Counted from the first letter of the stretch, positions 6,365-13,653 are shown. The stretch: 19,565 bases of DNA from Bacillota bacterium (GCA_009787915.1 WQSK01000012.1:1-19565); one strand, 5' to 3'. The notes: generated by a model from the sequence alone, not told the origin. Translations and numbers: made by a program.

Positions 6365-7486
6365 ATGATATCAAAAGAATTTTTTAACGCACTTGAGGTC
6401 TTGGCTGCTGAACGCGGTGTTGAAAAAGAAGTAATTATCAAAGACATGGAGGAGGCGCTTTCTGTGGCTTTCCGAAAAACTTTTGGGGAAGCAAAATCTG
6501 CGCGTATCGAGTTGGACTTTAACAAAAAATCGTTGCAAGCGTATTCTTATGTAACCGTCGTTGCTGACGAGGACGAGGACCCTGACAAAGAATTTGATTG
6601 GGACAAAGAGATTCGTTTGTCCGAGGCTCAGGAAATTAAAAAATCCTACAAAATCGGCGACGTTATTGAAAAGAAAGAAAATTTGAAGGACTTTGGTCGT
6701 GTTGCGGCAATTGCAATCAAACAGGTCATGAACCAAAAAACCCGCGAACGTGCAAGAAGCGCGGCGGTCGAGGAAATCGCGGCACGTCAAGACCAAATCA
6801 TTACCGCACGTATCACACGCACCGACGGCGATATTGCGCACCTTGAAATCCCAGGTTCAAGCCTCGAGGGTGTTCTTAACAGCCGTAACAGCATCCCTGG
6901 TCAAAACTTCCGTGTCGGCGACTTTGTCAAAGTTTACATCCCAAAATTGTCCGAGGACAACAAGGGTGAGGTCTATGTCACACGTACAAGTCCGAACTTT
7001 ATCCGTGCTTTGTTTGATTTGGAAGTCCCAGAAATCGCAAACGGCGAGGTTCAAGTTAAGAGCATTGCGCGTGAAGCGGGTTATCGTACAAAAATCGCGG
7101 TTCATTCTGAAATTGCAAATATCGACCCTATTGGGGCATGTGTTGGGGCCAGAGGAAGCCGTATCAACAATATCCTTAACGAAATCGGCGGGGAAAAAAT
7201 CGACATCATCCCATGGTCAGAGGATGCTTTTGAATTTATCGCCGCGGCTATTTCGCCGTCGCCTGTCATCCGTGTTGAACTCAACGAAGTCGACCACGTC
7301 GCGCGCGTTATTGTTCCAAATGACAAACTTAGTTTGGCTATTGGAAAAAGCGGTATGAACGTTAGGCTTGCCGCGAAACTCACGGGTTGGAAAATAGACG
7401 TCAAGTCCGAAGAACGCGCCGCCGAAGAAGATGCCGCATTTGTCGAGGAGTACACTTTTGGTGGGGGCAGTGACGAACAACAATAA
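6365..7486 (+). CDS. nusA: transcription termination/antitermination factor NusA
   Basis: A 373-aa protein of Bacillus-type length, without the C-terminal acidic repeats of proteobacterial NusA. Domains in order: N-terminal RNA-polymerase-binding domain (1-135) with FGRVAAIAIKQVMNQKTRERAR (110-131); S1 domain (about 141-207); KH1 (about 210-286) with GARGSRINNI (261-270); KH2 (about 290-350) with the loop GKSGMNVRLAAKLTGW (327-342). It binds the elongation complex and nascent RNA to control pausing, termination and antitermination. AAGGAGG (6348-6354) stands 10 nt before ATG 6365. rimP, the usual upstream neighbour, is absent, and the gene has its own promoter with a structured leader. ylxR follows, as expected, but infB does not. 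Confidence 0.97.
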   Translation: MISKEFFNALEVLAAERGVEKEVIIKDMEEALSVAFRKTFGEAKSARIELDFNKKSLQAYSYVTVVADEDEDPDKEFDWDKEIRLSEAQEIKKSYKIGDVIEKKENLKDFGRVAAIAIKQVMNQKTRERARSAAVEEIAARQDQIITARITRTDGDIAHLEIPGSSLEGVLNSRNSIPGQNFRVGDFVKVYIPKLSEDNKGEVYVTRTSPNFIRALFDLEVPEIANGEVQVKSIAREAGYRTKIAVHSEIANIDPIGACVGARGSRINNILNEIGGEKIDIIPWSEDAFEFIAAAISPSPVIRVELNEVDHVARVIVPNDKLSLAIGKSGMNVRLAAKLTGWKIDVKSEERAAEEDAAFVEEYTFGGGSDEQQ

Positions 7487-7503
7487 TCCTCCACAAAATC
7501 CGA

Positions 7504-7548
7504 AAAACCCCCGTCCTGCGGACACCCCTTTTGCAAAAGGGGGAATTT
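7504..7548. repeat. dispersed palindromic repeat, copy 2 (shorter, inverted relative to copy 1)
   Basis: AAAAACCCCCG, then a GTCC/GGAC hairpin (7513-7516 with 7520-7523), CCCCTTTT and CAAAAGGGG follow the same order as the reverse complement of 4254-4295. The small hairpin reads GCCC/GGGC in copy 1 and GTCC/GGAC here, so both arms changed together and pairing is kept. It sits between the nusA stop and the conserved part of ylxR. Confidence 0.75.
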
Positions 7549-7580
7549 CACAAGAACCTGCAAAACCCAAGACGAAGGGC

Positions 7581-7820
7581 ATGCGGATGTGTTGCGTGTG
7601 TCGGGTTCGCAAAGAGGACTCGCGCTATTTCGTTCGTATATCGCGTGATAAAACTGACAAGACAGGGGAGTTCACTTGGTCGATTGGAACCAAAAACGGT
7701 CGAGGCGCCCATGTTTGTTTGACTTGCATTGAAAAATGCGTAAAAACCCGTGCGCTTAATCGCAGTTTCAAAACCCAAGTTCCGCAAGAAATATATGACC
7801 GTTTGGCAAAGGGCGGGTAA
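7581..7820 (+). CDS. ylxR: YlxR family RNA-binding protein
   Basis: The conserved part is 79 aa: MRMCCVCRVRKEDSRYFVRI near the start, then KNGRGAHVC with a second Cys pair (CLTC) and CVKTRALNRSF, the pattern of the YlxR/RnpM family that follows nusA in many Bacillota. Family members bind RNA, and one has been reported to act on RNase P. The start is uncertain. ATG 7581 and ATG 7587 (GAAGGG 7 nt upstream of the latter) fit the usual short N-terminus. The frame also stays open upstream through GTG 7470, which overlaps the end of nusA and would add 37 residues translated from the palindromic repeat. I prefer 7581 because the extension is low-complexity repeat sequence. Confidence 0.88.
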   Translation: MRMCCVCRVRKEDSRYFVRISRDKTDKTGEFTWSIGTKNGRGAHVCLTCIEKCVKTRALNRSFKTQVPQEIYDRLAKGG

Positions 7821-7821
7821 A

Positions 7822-8589
7822 ATGAAACTTTTGTGTTTGAACATCTGTATCAAAATGGATAATACCCAAGGTGTCATCGACCTCATAGGCAAGGGCGATT
7901 ATGACATTGTGGTTTTGCAAGAAACCCTGTTTGCCCACGACGATAATGTTTTAAAAAAATACCGCAGTAAAAACGACATTGAGAGTGCACTTAGCAAAAA
8001 ATATCCGTACGTCGCGTTTGCGCCACTTTGGGGTGCCAAAAAAATTGTTTGCGAAGGTAAGCCTGATAGGGACTTTGGTGGCTTTGTCGAGCAGGGCAAT
8101 TTGATTTTGTCAAAGCATAAAATTCTGTCGCATAAAAACCAGTTTTATTACTCCGATTACAATGGGAACGGTGGCGAGGCTTGGGACGCGACCTATTTCA
8201 AGCGCGACGACCATGGGCGCGCTATTCAGAATGTGGTTCTTGAAGTTGAGGGGCAAAAAGTCCAACTGATAAACTTACACGGAATTTGGAACGCGGGGCA
8301 AATGGGTGATGCGAGGACTCTTAAACAATGCCAGTTCATTTTGGATAACCTTGAAAAGGATATGCCCGTGATTGTTGCGGGGGATTTTAACTTGGTTCCA
8401 AAGTCCGAGAGTATCCAGTTGCTGAATAAACACCTCACAAACTTGATTTCGGAAAACAAAGTGGTTTCAACCCGACCTGACGAGGGAACGACGGTTGATT
8501 ATATCTTTGTTCGGGGTATCAATGTTAAAAGTTTCAAGGTTCTAAAAAATGATATTTCTGACCATTTACCACTTGAAATCGTTTGGTGA
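7822..8589 (+). CDS. endonuclease/exonuclease/phosphatase (EEP) family protein
   Basis: A 255-aa protein with the EEP active-site set: Asn7 in LCLNI, Glu34 in VVLQET, His153 in NLHG, GDFN (187-190, Asp188/Asn190), DYIF (Asp226) and SDHLP (246-250, Asp247/His248). This is a metal-dependent phosphodiesterase or phosphatase fold; members act on DNA repair sites, RNA, phosphoinositides or sphingomyelin. There is no signal peptide, so it should be cytosolic, and the target is not evident. ATG 7822 begins 1 nt after the ylxR stop, with AAAGGGCGGG as a possible SD, so it is probably translated from the nusA-ylxR transcript. Its stop codon overlaps the -35 of cassette copy 2. Confidence 0.88.
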   Translation: MKLLCLNICIKMDNTQGVIDLIGKGDYDIVVLQETLFAHDDNVLKKYRSKNDIESALSKKYPYVAFAPLWGAKKIVCEGKPDRDFGGFVEQGNLILSKHKILSHKNQFYYSDYNGNGGEAWDATYFKRDDHGRAIQNVVLEVEGQKVQLINLHGIWNAGQMGDARTLKQCQFILDNLEKDMPVIVAGDFNLVPKSESIQLLNKHLTNLISENKVVSTRPDEGTTVDYIFVRGINVKSFKVLKNDISDHLPLEIVW

Positions 8590-8672
8590 AATTGAAAAGG
8601 TGTGGTATACTAAAAACAAGCGGCGCCCACAAGCGGCGCATTTTTTTGCCCGCTTTGAAAGGGAGGAAAATT
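8583..8672 (+). promoter_or_regulatory. promoter-leader cassette, copy 2
   Basis: TTGGTG (8583-8588), 17 nt, extended -10 TGG-TATACT (8606-8611). The leader holds two AAGCGGCGC units (8618-8626 and 8631-8639) separated by CCAC, a run of seven Ts and GCCCGCTTT (8648-8656), then AGGGAGGA (8660-8667) and ATG 8673. Either AAGCGG unit can pair with CCGCTT, giving two mutually exclusive hairpins. The -35 overlaps the end of the EEP gene. Confidence 0.85.
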
Positions 8673-9203
8673 ATGAATACTGGGAAAGAAAACGACTTTG
8701 TTAAGGAAGGTGAGTTTGCGAAAAAACTGGAAAAAATTTGGGAAACCATAAAAGGTATTCCAAAAGACATTGTCATTGCGGGCTTTGTGGTGGCACTTGG
8801 AGCGGTGCCTGGGGCGATGTTGCAAGCAGAGTCTGGCGGTCCATCTCAATCGGGCATGGGCGGGGGTAATTCAACAATGGATGGGCTGTCGCATGACGGA
8901 GGCTTTGGTGACGGTGGTCGAATTAACAATTCCGCGAACCTAAGTACTCGCGAGATTATTCGCGCGGGTCGAACCGTAAACCGTGAAGTTCGTGCTGCGC
9001 GCAGAGATGCGGATGGGATTCGCGCCTTGCAGGCTTATCTTGGAAAAAGCATGACGGATATCCAAATGCAAAGGGTCCAAGAAGCACTTCGCGAACAATT
9101 TGGCGATGATTTGGATTTTACACTTGTGGGAGAGGGTCTTGGTCGTGACGGGTTGTATAGGGCAAAAACTATTGAAAGCATTGACCGCACACCTGAATTA
9201 TGA
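8673..9203 (+). CDS. hypothetical membrane-associated protein, 176 aa, expressed from cassette copy 2
   Basis: No family is recognised. Residues 1-29 are charged and helical (MNTGKENDFVKEGEFAKKLEKIW), followed by one hydrophobic segment at 31-50 (KDIVIAGFVVALGAVPGAML). Then come a Gly/Ser-rich linker (54-83, rich in GG and GF/GDG), an Arg-rich helix (92-117) and a compact C-terminal stretch ending at RTPEL. The layout suggests a single-pass protein with a flexible linker. AxxQAE after the hydrophobic stretch could also be read as a cleavage site, but the segment lies 30 residues in, so an anchor is preferred. ATG 8673 is fixed by the strong cassette SD. The promoter of the next gene lies in its last codons. 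Confidence 0.8.
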   Translation: MNTGKENDFVKEGEFAKKLEKIWETIKGIPKDIVIAGFVVALGAVPGAMLQAESGGPSQSGMGGGNSTMDGLSHDGGFGDGGRINNSANLSTREIIRAGRTVNREVRAARRDADGIRALQAYLGKSMTDIQMQRVQEALREQFGDDLDFTLVGEGLGRDGLYRAKTIESIDRTPEL

Positions 9204-9210
9204 ATATATT
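9181..9210 (+). promoter_or_regulatory. promoter of the iron-sulfur flavoprotein gene
   Basis: TTGACC (9181-9186), 18 nt, TATATT (9205-9210), then 5 nt to ATG 9216: a leaderless arrangement. The promoter lies mostly within the end of the preceding CDS. Confidence 0.65.
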
Positions 9211-9215
9211 TTGGT

Positions 9216-9848
9216 ATGGAAAAGAAACCAAAAGTTGTACTTGTGAACGGCAGTCCGAACGAAAAAGGGTGTACGTATACGGGGCTTTGCGAGGTCGAGC
9301 GTGCCCTTAACAAAAGCGGTGTGGAAACCGAGATTGTGCATGTCGGCAAAACCGTTACATCGTGCACGGGGTGTATGAAGTGCCGTCAGGGGTTGGGAAA
9401 GTGTGTCTTTGACGATATTGTGAACAAAACTGCCTTGAAAATCAAGGCGGCAAGTGGCGTAGTTTTTGGCTCGCCCGTGCATTATGCGGCTATGAGCAGT
9501 GGAATGAAGTCGTTTATGGACAGGTTGTTTATTGCGCATGGCAAAGATTTTCGCGGAAAACCTGGTGCAGGGATTTCTTCGGCACGGAGGTCGGGGGGAA
9601 CTGGTACGTTTGACCAGTTCAACAAATATTTTTCTATCGTCCAAATGCCAATCGTGACAAGCCAGTATTGGAACCTTGTTCACGGGAGCAAACCCGAGGA
9701 CGTTTTAAATGACCTCGAAGGGTTACAGACTATGCGTGTTTTGGGAAACAACATGGCATGGATGATTAAGTGTCTTTCCCTTGCAAAACAAAATGGGGTG
9801 GAAATGCCCGATGTTGAAACCCAGATTCGCACAAATTATATTCGTTAG
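9216..9848 (+). CDS. iron-sulfur flavoprotein / NADPH-dependent FMN reductase family
   Basis: A 210-aa flavodoxin-fold protein. The FMN phosphate loop is VLVNGSPNEKGCTYTGL (8-24), and a second FMN contact is GSPVHYAAMSSGMKSFMDRLF. Between them Cys50, Cys53, Cys56 and Cys63 form a CxxCxxC-x6-C pattern (TSCTGCMKCRQGLGKC), like the [4Fe-4S] site of archaeal and clostridial Isf proteins. Isf-type proteins shuttle electrons from ferredoxin or reduce O2/H2O2, which fits an anaerobe. No ferredoxin partner is next to it. The gene has its own leaderless-type promoter and ends shortly before a convergent hydrolase gene. Confidence 0.9.
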   Translation: MEKKPKVVLVNGSPNEKGCTYTGLCEVERALNKSGVETEIVHVGKTVTSCTGCMKCRQGLGKCVFDDIVNKTALKIKAASGVVFGSPVHYAAMSSGMKSFMDRLFIAHGKDFRGKPGAGISSARRSGGTGTFDQFNKYFSIVQMPIVTSQYWNLVHGSKPEDVLNDLEGLQTMRVLGNNMAWMIKCLSLAKQNGVEMPDVETQIRTNYIR

Positions 9849-9874
9849 GAATCAACCGAAAACTTGCACTTGAG

Positions 9875-10635
9875 TCAGCGCAACCAATTTGCAACGTTCT
9901 TGCCAAGTTCCGCTTCAAATCCGTTATAGCAATGGCTTGCACCCTTGATGATTTGTCCAGAAACTTTTGCGTTTTTAAAAGCACGCATTAAATAATTAAT
10001 GCAATCTTGGGTGTTGTTTTGGTATATGTGTTTGTCGTCAGACCCGATTTGAACCAGGACGCTACTTTTGATTTTTGAAAGGGCAGGGACAAGTTCACCG
10101 TTTCTGTATTTAAACAAATCAAAGTTCCCAACCCGTTTGGCTTTCCAAGTATCACCAGCGCAGTTAGTTATGTCTTGGATGTCGCAAGGAGCCAGCAAAA
10201 TCAGGTCGCCAGTGAAGCCTTTTTCAAGTGCGTAGTAAACAATTTTGTTACAACCGTAACTGTGTCCCATTAAAACAATTTCGGAGTAACCTTTTGACTT
10301 TGCAAAATCAATTGCCGCGCCGATATCAATTAAACAGTCCTCGAAAATCTCGTTGTTTGCACCGATGACGATTGCTTTGTCGTATCTGCCGTTTATTTCG
10401 CGGCGGACGTCAAAGTCAATTCCTGCGCCCCTGTTGTTAAAAGCCAAAAATGCGTAACCCAGTTTTTTGAACTCTGAGGCGAAGTTGTCGATAAATCTTT
10501 GTCCGTGAAAACAATCTGCTGTGCCGTGTACATGGATTACGATTTTACCCCCCCCATAATTTCGGCGGGCTGGAAAAGCAACCCGTCCATGCGGAGGTTG
10601 TCACTTGTCAAAAAACGTACCAGTTCAAGTTTCAT
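9875..10635 (-). CDS. alpha/beta hydrolase, reading frame interrupted at an 8-G tract
   Basis: Two frames make one hydrolase. ATG 10635 encodes MKLELVRFLTSDNLRMDGLLFQPAEIMGGVKS and stops at 10537-10539. One frame over, starting at the poly-G tract (10548-10555), the protein continues KIVIHVHGTADCFHGQRF... with the oxyanion HG motif, the nucleophile elbow GHSYG, a catalytic Asp candidate in GSDDKH and a His in KGASHCYNG, to the stop at 9875. Nine or six Gs instead of eight would join the frames into about 253 aa. Possible explanations are a sequencing error in the homopolymer, phase variation, transcriptional slippage, or a dead gene. The long intact downstream frame argues against old decay. 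Relatives hydrolyse esters or related bonds; the substrate is unknown. Confidence 0.78.
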
Positions 10636-10640
10636 GAGTC

Positions 10641-10670
10641 ATCATAGCACGTAATTTGTTGTCAATGCAA
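10641..10670 (-). promoter_or_regulatory. promoter of the alpha/beta hydrolase gene
   Basis: Minus strand TTGCAT (complement of 10665-10670), 18 nt, TATGAT (complement of 10641-10646), then 5 nt to ATG 10635. It lies in the 50-bp divergent gap shared with the transporter gene. Confidence 0.5.
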
Positions 10671-10685
10671 TAACTATGTGCAATA

Positions 10686-11732
10686 ATGCCCCTTATGGGT
10701 TGGGAAATTTTTTACGCCGTTATTTTGTTGCTCACGGGCATCGGCGTTTTCATGGTGGGTATTATCAAGTTCAGTAACCTCCTGCAAAGCGGTAGTAACC
10801 AAAAAATCAGTGTGTACTTTCAAAAAATGGGAAACAACCGAATTGTTGGCTTTGGGGTAGGGGCGGCCGCGACCACGGTTATTCAATCCTCTACGGCGAC
10901 CACGGTTATTATTGTTGGGTTGGTGAACTCGGGCGTGATGTTGTTTGGGCAATCCGTAGCAGTAATTTTCGGCGCAAATGTCGGCACGGCGGTTTCCAGT
11001 ATCTTGTTGTCACTCTCCGCGTTTCGGATAAAGTACTTTTTCATGCTTTTGACATTTGTTGGTGCCTTTACAAAGTTGCTTACCAAAAACCAGCGTGTTG
11101 GAAAAATCTGTGACGTGTTGATTGCGTTTGGAATCGTGTTTGTGGGGCTTGAACTTATGTCCATGGCTTTTAGGGGAAACCAATATTTGGTCAGAGGCTT
11201 TGAAAGTGCCATAAGTGCAACAAGTTTCCCGTTGCTACTTATCTTGTTGGGATTTTTGTTGACGGCAATTATACAGTCATCTACGGCGGCGGCGGCGATT
11301 TTTATTACGCTCGCCATAAACATAGAGTTACCTTTTACCGCAATCATGTACCTAATTATCGGGTCGTATTTGGGGACGACCATAACGACACTTATCGCGA
11401 GCATCGGGGCAAGCCGCAACGCAAAAAGGGCAGCAATGGTTCACCTTTTATTCAACGTGTTTGCCGCGATTTTGTTCTTGCCAATTTTGTGGCCGCTCCA
11501 AGGTCCAATTTCCGACTTTGTTACGCGCGGAATACCAAACCCAGTTTGGCAAATCACGGTGTTTGGGTTGGTCTATAAATTCACCGCGGCGATTGTGCTG
11601 TTGTCGTTTATCAAGCCTATGACAAAACTTGTGTACCTCATCATCAAAGACAAACCCGAACAAATCACTATCGAGGAAATCAAATCCAAAGACGACCACG
11701 AAATGTTCCACGGCTTTACGGATAAGTTTTAG
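10686..11732 (+). CDS. Na+/phosphate cotransporter family membrane protein
   Basis: A 348-aa integral membrane protein with about eight or nine hydrophobic segments. The two inverted QSS repeats of the NptA/SLC34 family are plain: TTVIQSSTATT (about 63-73) and TAIIQSSTAAA (about 193-203), each followed by a hydrophobic helix and a GANVGT/GSYLGTT motif. These repeats form the Na+ and Pi sites. It ends in a short polar tail and lacks the C-terminal PhoU-like domain found in many bacterial YjbB homologues (about 540 aa). No SD precedes ATG 10686; a weak TATGTG lies 5 nt upstream, so a leaderless start is possible. ATG 10695 is an alternative. A kinase gene follows after 9 nt, probably in one operon. 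Confidence 0.92.
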   Translation: MPLMGWEIFYAVILLLTGIGVFMVGIIKFSNLLQSGSNQKISVYFQKMGNNRIVGFGVGAAATTVIQSSTATTVIIVGLVNSGVMLFGQSVAVIFGANVGTAVSSILLSLSAFRIKYFFMLLTFVGAFTKLLTKNQRVGKICDVLIAFGIVFVGLELMSMAFRGNQYLVRGFESAISATSFPLLLILLGFLLTAIIQSSTAAAAIFITLAINIELPFTAIMYLIIGSYLGTTITTLIASIGASRNAKRAAMVHLLFNVFAAILFLPILWPLQGPISDFVTRGIPNPVWQITVFGLVYKFTAAIVLLSFIKPMTKLVYLIIKDKPEQITIEEIKSKDDHEMFHGFTDKF

Positions 11733-11741
11733 GGCAGGTGT

Positions 11742-12620
11742 ATGTTGGATACAGGGGAACTATTACAGGACGCCGAATTAATACAAAAAGGTGTTTCTGG
11801 GGCGGAGTGTTATACAGGTCTGCTGGGTGGTCAGAAAGTCTTTTTGAAATTTTTTGAAGATGGAACAGATATACGGGCTATAGAAAAAATTTACTTGGAA
11901 TACACCGACTCCGATATTAGAACGCCAAAAGTTTTAAAAACAGGTGTTTTTAACAACAAAAATTATATAATTACCGAATTTATACCTGGCGGAACGTTGA
12001 AAGAAAATCTAGGCAATATCAAGACTGATGACATCTATAAAATAGGCTGTGACATTGGAAAAAGTGTTAAAAAAGTACCTGATGACAAGTTGTTCTTTCA
12101 GAAGTTTAAAGAAAGTAAATTGGAACTTGTTCGCCGTCTGAGAGAGATTAAGCACCTTGACCAAATAAAGGTCAGCGAAATCATAAATTATGTCGAGGGA
12201 ACTATTGGTTCTTTTCAAGATGAGAGCCTATGTTACGGGCACGGCGACATAAAGCCTGCAAACTTTATGTACAACAATGGGGATATCTTGGCGATTGATA
12301 TAGATGGGACATCTTTTGGTTACTTTTCATGGAAAGTCCGTGGGAATGTGGCACTTGATGTTATAAGTGAAAAATCCGATAAAACAAAAATGTTGTACTT
12401 GGGATTTGTGCATGGTTTTTACGATGGAAAAATTCCGACCAGTTACCAAGACCAATTTCTTTGCACAAGGGTAATAGAGCGCATGTGGAATATTGTAAGG
12501 GACTTTGACAAGGGAAATGTGGAAAAAGTGAATGAACGATGGGCAAGATTTACTGACATGTATATGCCACTGGATACCCTTAAAACGAGATACGAATTTG
12601 AAAAGTGGCTTTTTGCTTGA
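11742..12620 (+). CDS. aminoglycoside phosphotransferase/choline kinase-like protein
   Basis: A 292-aa protein of the APH fold (protein-kinase-like). N-lobe: GVSGAECYTG with Lys36 in VFLKFFE. Hinge: NYIITEFIPGGTL. Catalytic loop: CYGHGDIKPANFMY (HGDxxxxN, Asp169, Asn174), then the metal-binding IDIDGT (Asp186/Asp188) in place of DFG. The family phosphorylates small molecules such as aminoglycosides, choline, homoserine or sugars; the substrate cannot be told from sequence, and IDIDGTSFGYFSWKVRGNVALDV resembles metabolite kinases as much as resistance enzymes. GGCAGG before ATG 11742 and the 9-nt gap indicate translation from the transporter mRNA. AT content is higher than in neighbours such as nusA, hinting at transfer. 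Its stop overlaps the next promoter. Confidence 0.85.
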   Translation: MLDTGELLQDAELIQKGVSGAECYTGLLGGQKVFLKFFEDGTDIRAIEKIYLEYTDSDIRTPKVLKTGVFNNKNYIITEFIPGGTLKENLGNIKTDDIYKIGCDIGKSVKKVPDDKLFFQKFKESKLELVRRLREIKHLDQIKVSEIINYVEGTIGSFQDESLCYGHGDIKPANFMYNNGDILAIDIDGTSFGYFSWKVRGNVALDVISEKSDKTKMLYLGFVHGFYDGKIPTSYQDQFLCTRVIERMWNIVRDFDKGNVEKVNERWARFTDMYMPLDTLKTRYEFEKWLFA

Positions 12621-12646
12621 CAGATTTTCGCATGTGATGATAGTAT
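12617..12646 (+). promoter_or_regulatory. promoter of the 129-aa hypothetical gene
   Basis: TTGACA (12617-12622), 18 nt, TAGTAT (12641-12646), then 6 nt to ATG 12653. The -35 overlaps the stop codon of the kinase gene. Confidence 0.65.
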
Positions 12647-12652
12647 TTTTGT

Positions 12653-13042
12653 ATGGATTATGGTGATAGAAGGCGTGCGGAAACTGGCAACAAAAGTGTC
12701 GCTGGATACGGTACAAAAGATTTCGAACTCCCTAAACAGGCAAAAATCGTTTTGGAGCAAAACTTAGTTGGGTCAAAATCAAAAGTATACGACGGAGATG
12801 TGTTTTTTATGTTCGAGGTCGTTGCTTCGGAACATTTCAAGGATAACGAGGGTGAGCCTCGTATTGCACTTAAGTGCGACGTAATCGATGGTGATATAGA
12901 ATACTCTGAGGTCGTGGAAATGGTTCACAGTGCCGAGATTTTTGCAACAAATTTCGTGTCAGGGTGGTCATATAAAAAAAGTATGATGTTGGCAAGTGGC
13001 AAAGTCACAAAATCTGAAACGGACGATACTTTGGATGTTTAG
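12653..13042 (+). CDS. hypothetical protein, 129 aa
   Basis: Not recognised. It is a soluble, acidic protein with no signal peptide or membrane segment. Residues 30-110 alternate hydrophobic and polar residues in a beta-rich pattern (AKIVLEQNL, DVFFMFEVVASEHF, PRIALKCDVIDG), followed by a possible helix (SEVVEMVHSAEIFATNFVSGW). Codon use is like the neighbours. It has its own good promoter with a leaderless start and is convergent with the 139-aa gene, with only 2 nt between their stop codons. Confidence 0.72.
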   Translation: MDYGDRRRAETGNKSVAGYGTKDFELPKQAKIVLEQNLVGSKSKVYDGDVFFMFEVVASEHFKDNEGEPRIALKCDVIDGDIEYSEVVEMVHSAEIFATNFVSGWSYKKSMMLASGKVTKSETDDTLDV

Positions 13043-13044
13043 CC

Positions 13045-13464
13045 TTAAATTTCGAAACTAAAACCGTTTCGTTCTTTATATTCTTTCATTGAAAGACCTG
13101 GCTCAAAACCAGGGCGCGTGCACAAAATCACTCCTGCATCGTCTAGCCATTGAGACTCATTATACTTGTTCATCATTTCTCTACTTTTAAGATACGATGT
13201 TACGTCTGATGAATCTTCGGGATGCAATCCCAATTTAGAAAGTCCAAAATGGAATGCTTCTCTATCGGCTGGATACATTGGTTTCGAAGGGATTAATTTG
13301 CCATCTGCATTTTTAATAAAATGCGCTTTGGATTTAATATTATTGTCCAATAAAAATGACCTCGCCCTTCCTACTTTACCCAAGGCAACCAACTTTTGCG
13401 CAAAAAATACTTTTTGGATATCACTTTCGCACGTACTGATACTTTTAATGTTTCTTTTTTCCAT
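13045..13464 (-). CDS. hypothetical protein, 139 aa
   Basis: Not recognised. It is a soluble, basic-to-neutral protein with helical stretches (VFFAQKLVALGKVGRARSFLLDNN at about 19-42; YPADREAFHFGLSKLGL at about 64-80; SSDVTSYLKSREMMNKY at about 84-100) and a compact C-terminus containing LCTRPGFEPGLSMKEYKERNG. ATG 13464 is supported by a good promoter (TTTACA, 17 nt, TATATT) ending 6 nt upstream and by the absence of an SD. It is convergent with the 129-aa gene. Confidence 0.75.
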   Translation of the reverse strand: MEKRNIKSISTCESDIQKVFFAQKLVALGKVGRARSFLLDNNIKSKAHFIKNADGKLIPSKPMYPADREAFHFGLSKLGLHPEDSSDVTSYLKSREMMNKYNESQWLDDAGVILCTRPGFEPGLSMKEYKERNGFSFEI

Positions 13465-13470
13465 AGTGTG

Positions 13471-13499
13471 AATATATCACAAGATGCCCAATTTGTAAA
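13471..13499 (-). promoter_or_regulatory. promoter of the 139-aa hypothetical gene
   Basis: Minus strand TTTACA (complement of 13494-13499), 17 nt, TATATT (complement of 13471-13476), then 6 nt to ATG 13464. Confidence 0.65.
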
Positions 13500-13562
13500 T
13501 ACCCAATATTTTTTTTGGCACTCTTCTCGGCATTCGCCTGCGTCGTCGATTTGCAATTTGTT

Positions 13563-13637
13563 TGGCGCTCTCGTCAGGATTCGAACCTGAAACAAAGGTT
13601 CCGTAGACCTACGTGATATCCGTTTCACCACGAGAGC
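13563..13637 (-). tRNA. tRNA-Arg (anticodon ACG)
   Basis: A 75-nt cloverleaf on the minus strand, with CCA encoded (13563-13565). Acceptor arms GCTCTCG and CGAGAGC pair fully; the D arm is GTG/CAC with the loop AAACGGATAT; the anticodon stem is TAGGT/ACCTT (end pair T-T unpaired) with the loop CTACGGA and anticodon ACG; the T arm is TCAGG-TTCGAAT-CCTGA. The ACG anticodon reads CGN arginine codons after A34-to-inosine editing by TadA. The promoter is 16 nt or so upstream. Confidence 0.95.
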
Positions 13638-13653
13638 ACGGCCAAGTAAAACT

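Noticed and set aside
8611..8656. Intrinsic terminator formed by the cassette hairpin and T-run
   Set aside because: The T-run is the loop between the paired arms, not downstream of the stem, and a strong SD and gene follow. A weak GCGC stem before the T-run could still allow attenuation, which is covered in the findings.
13489..13562. A terminator for tRNA-Arg
   Set aside because: The minus strand carries an A-run, not a T-run, after the only weak stem, so no Rho-independent terminator can be supported.
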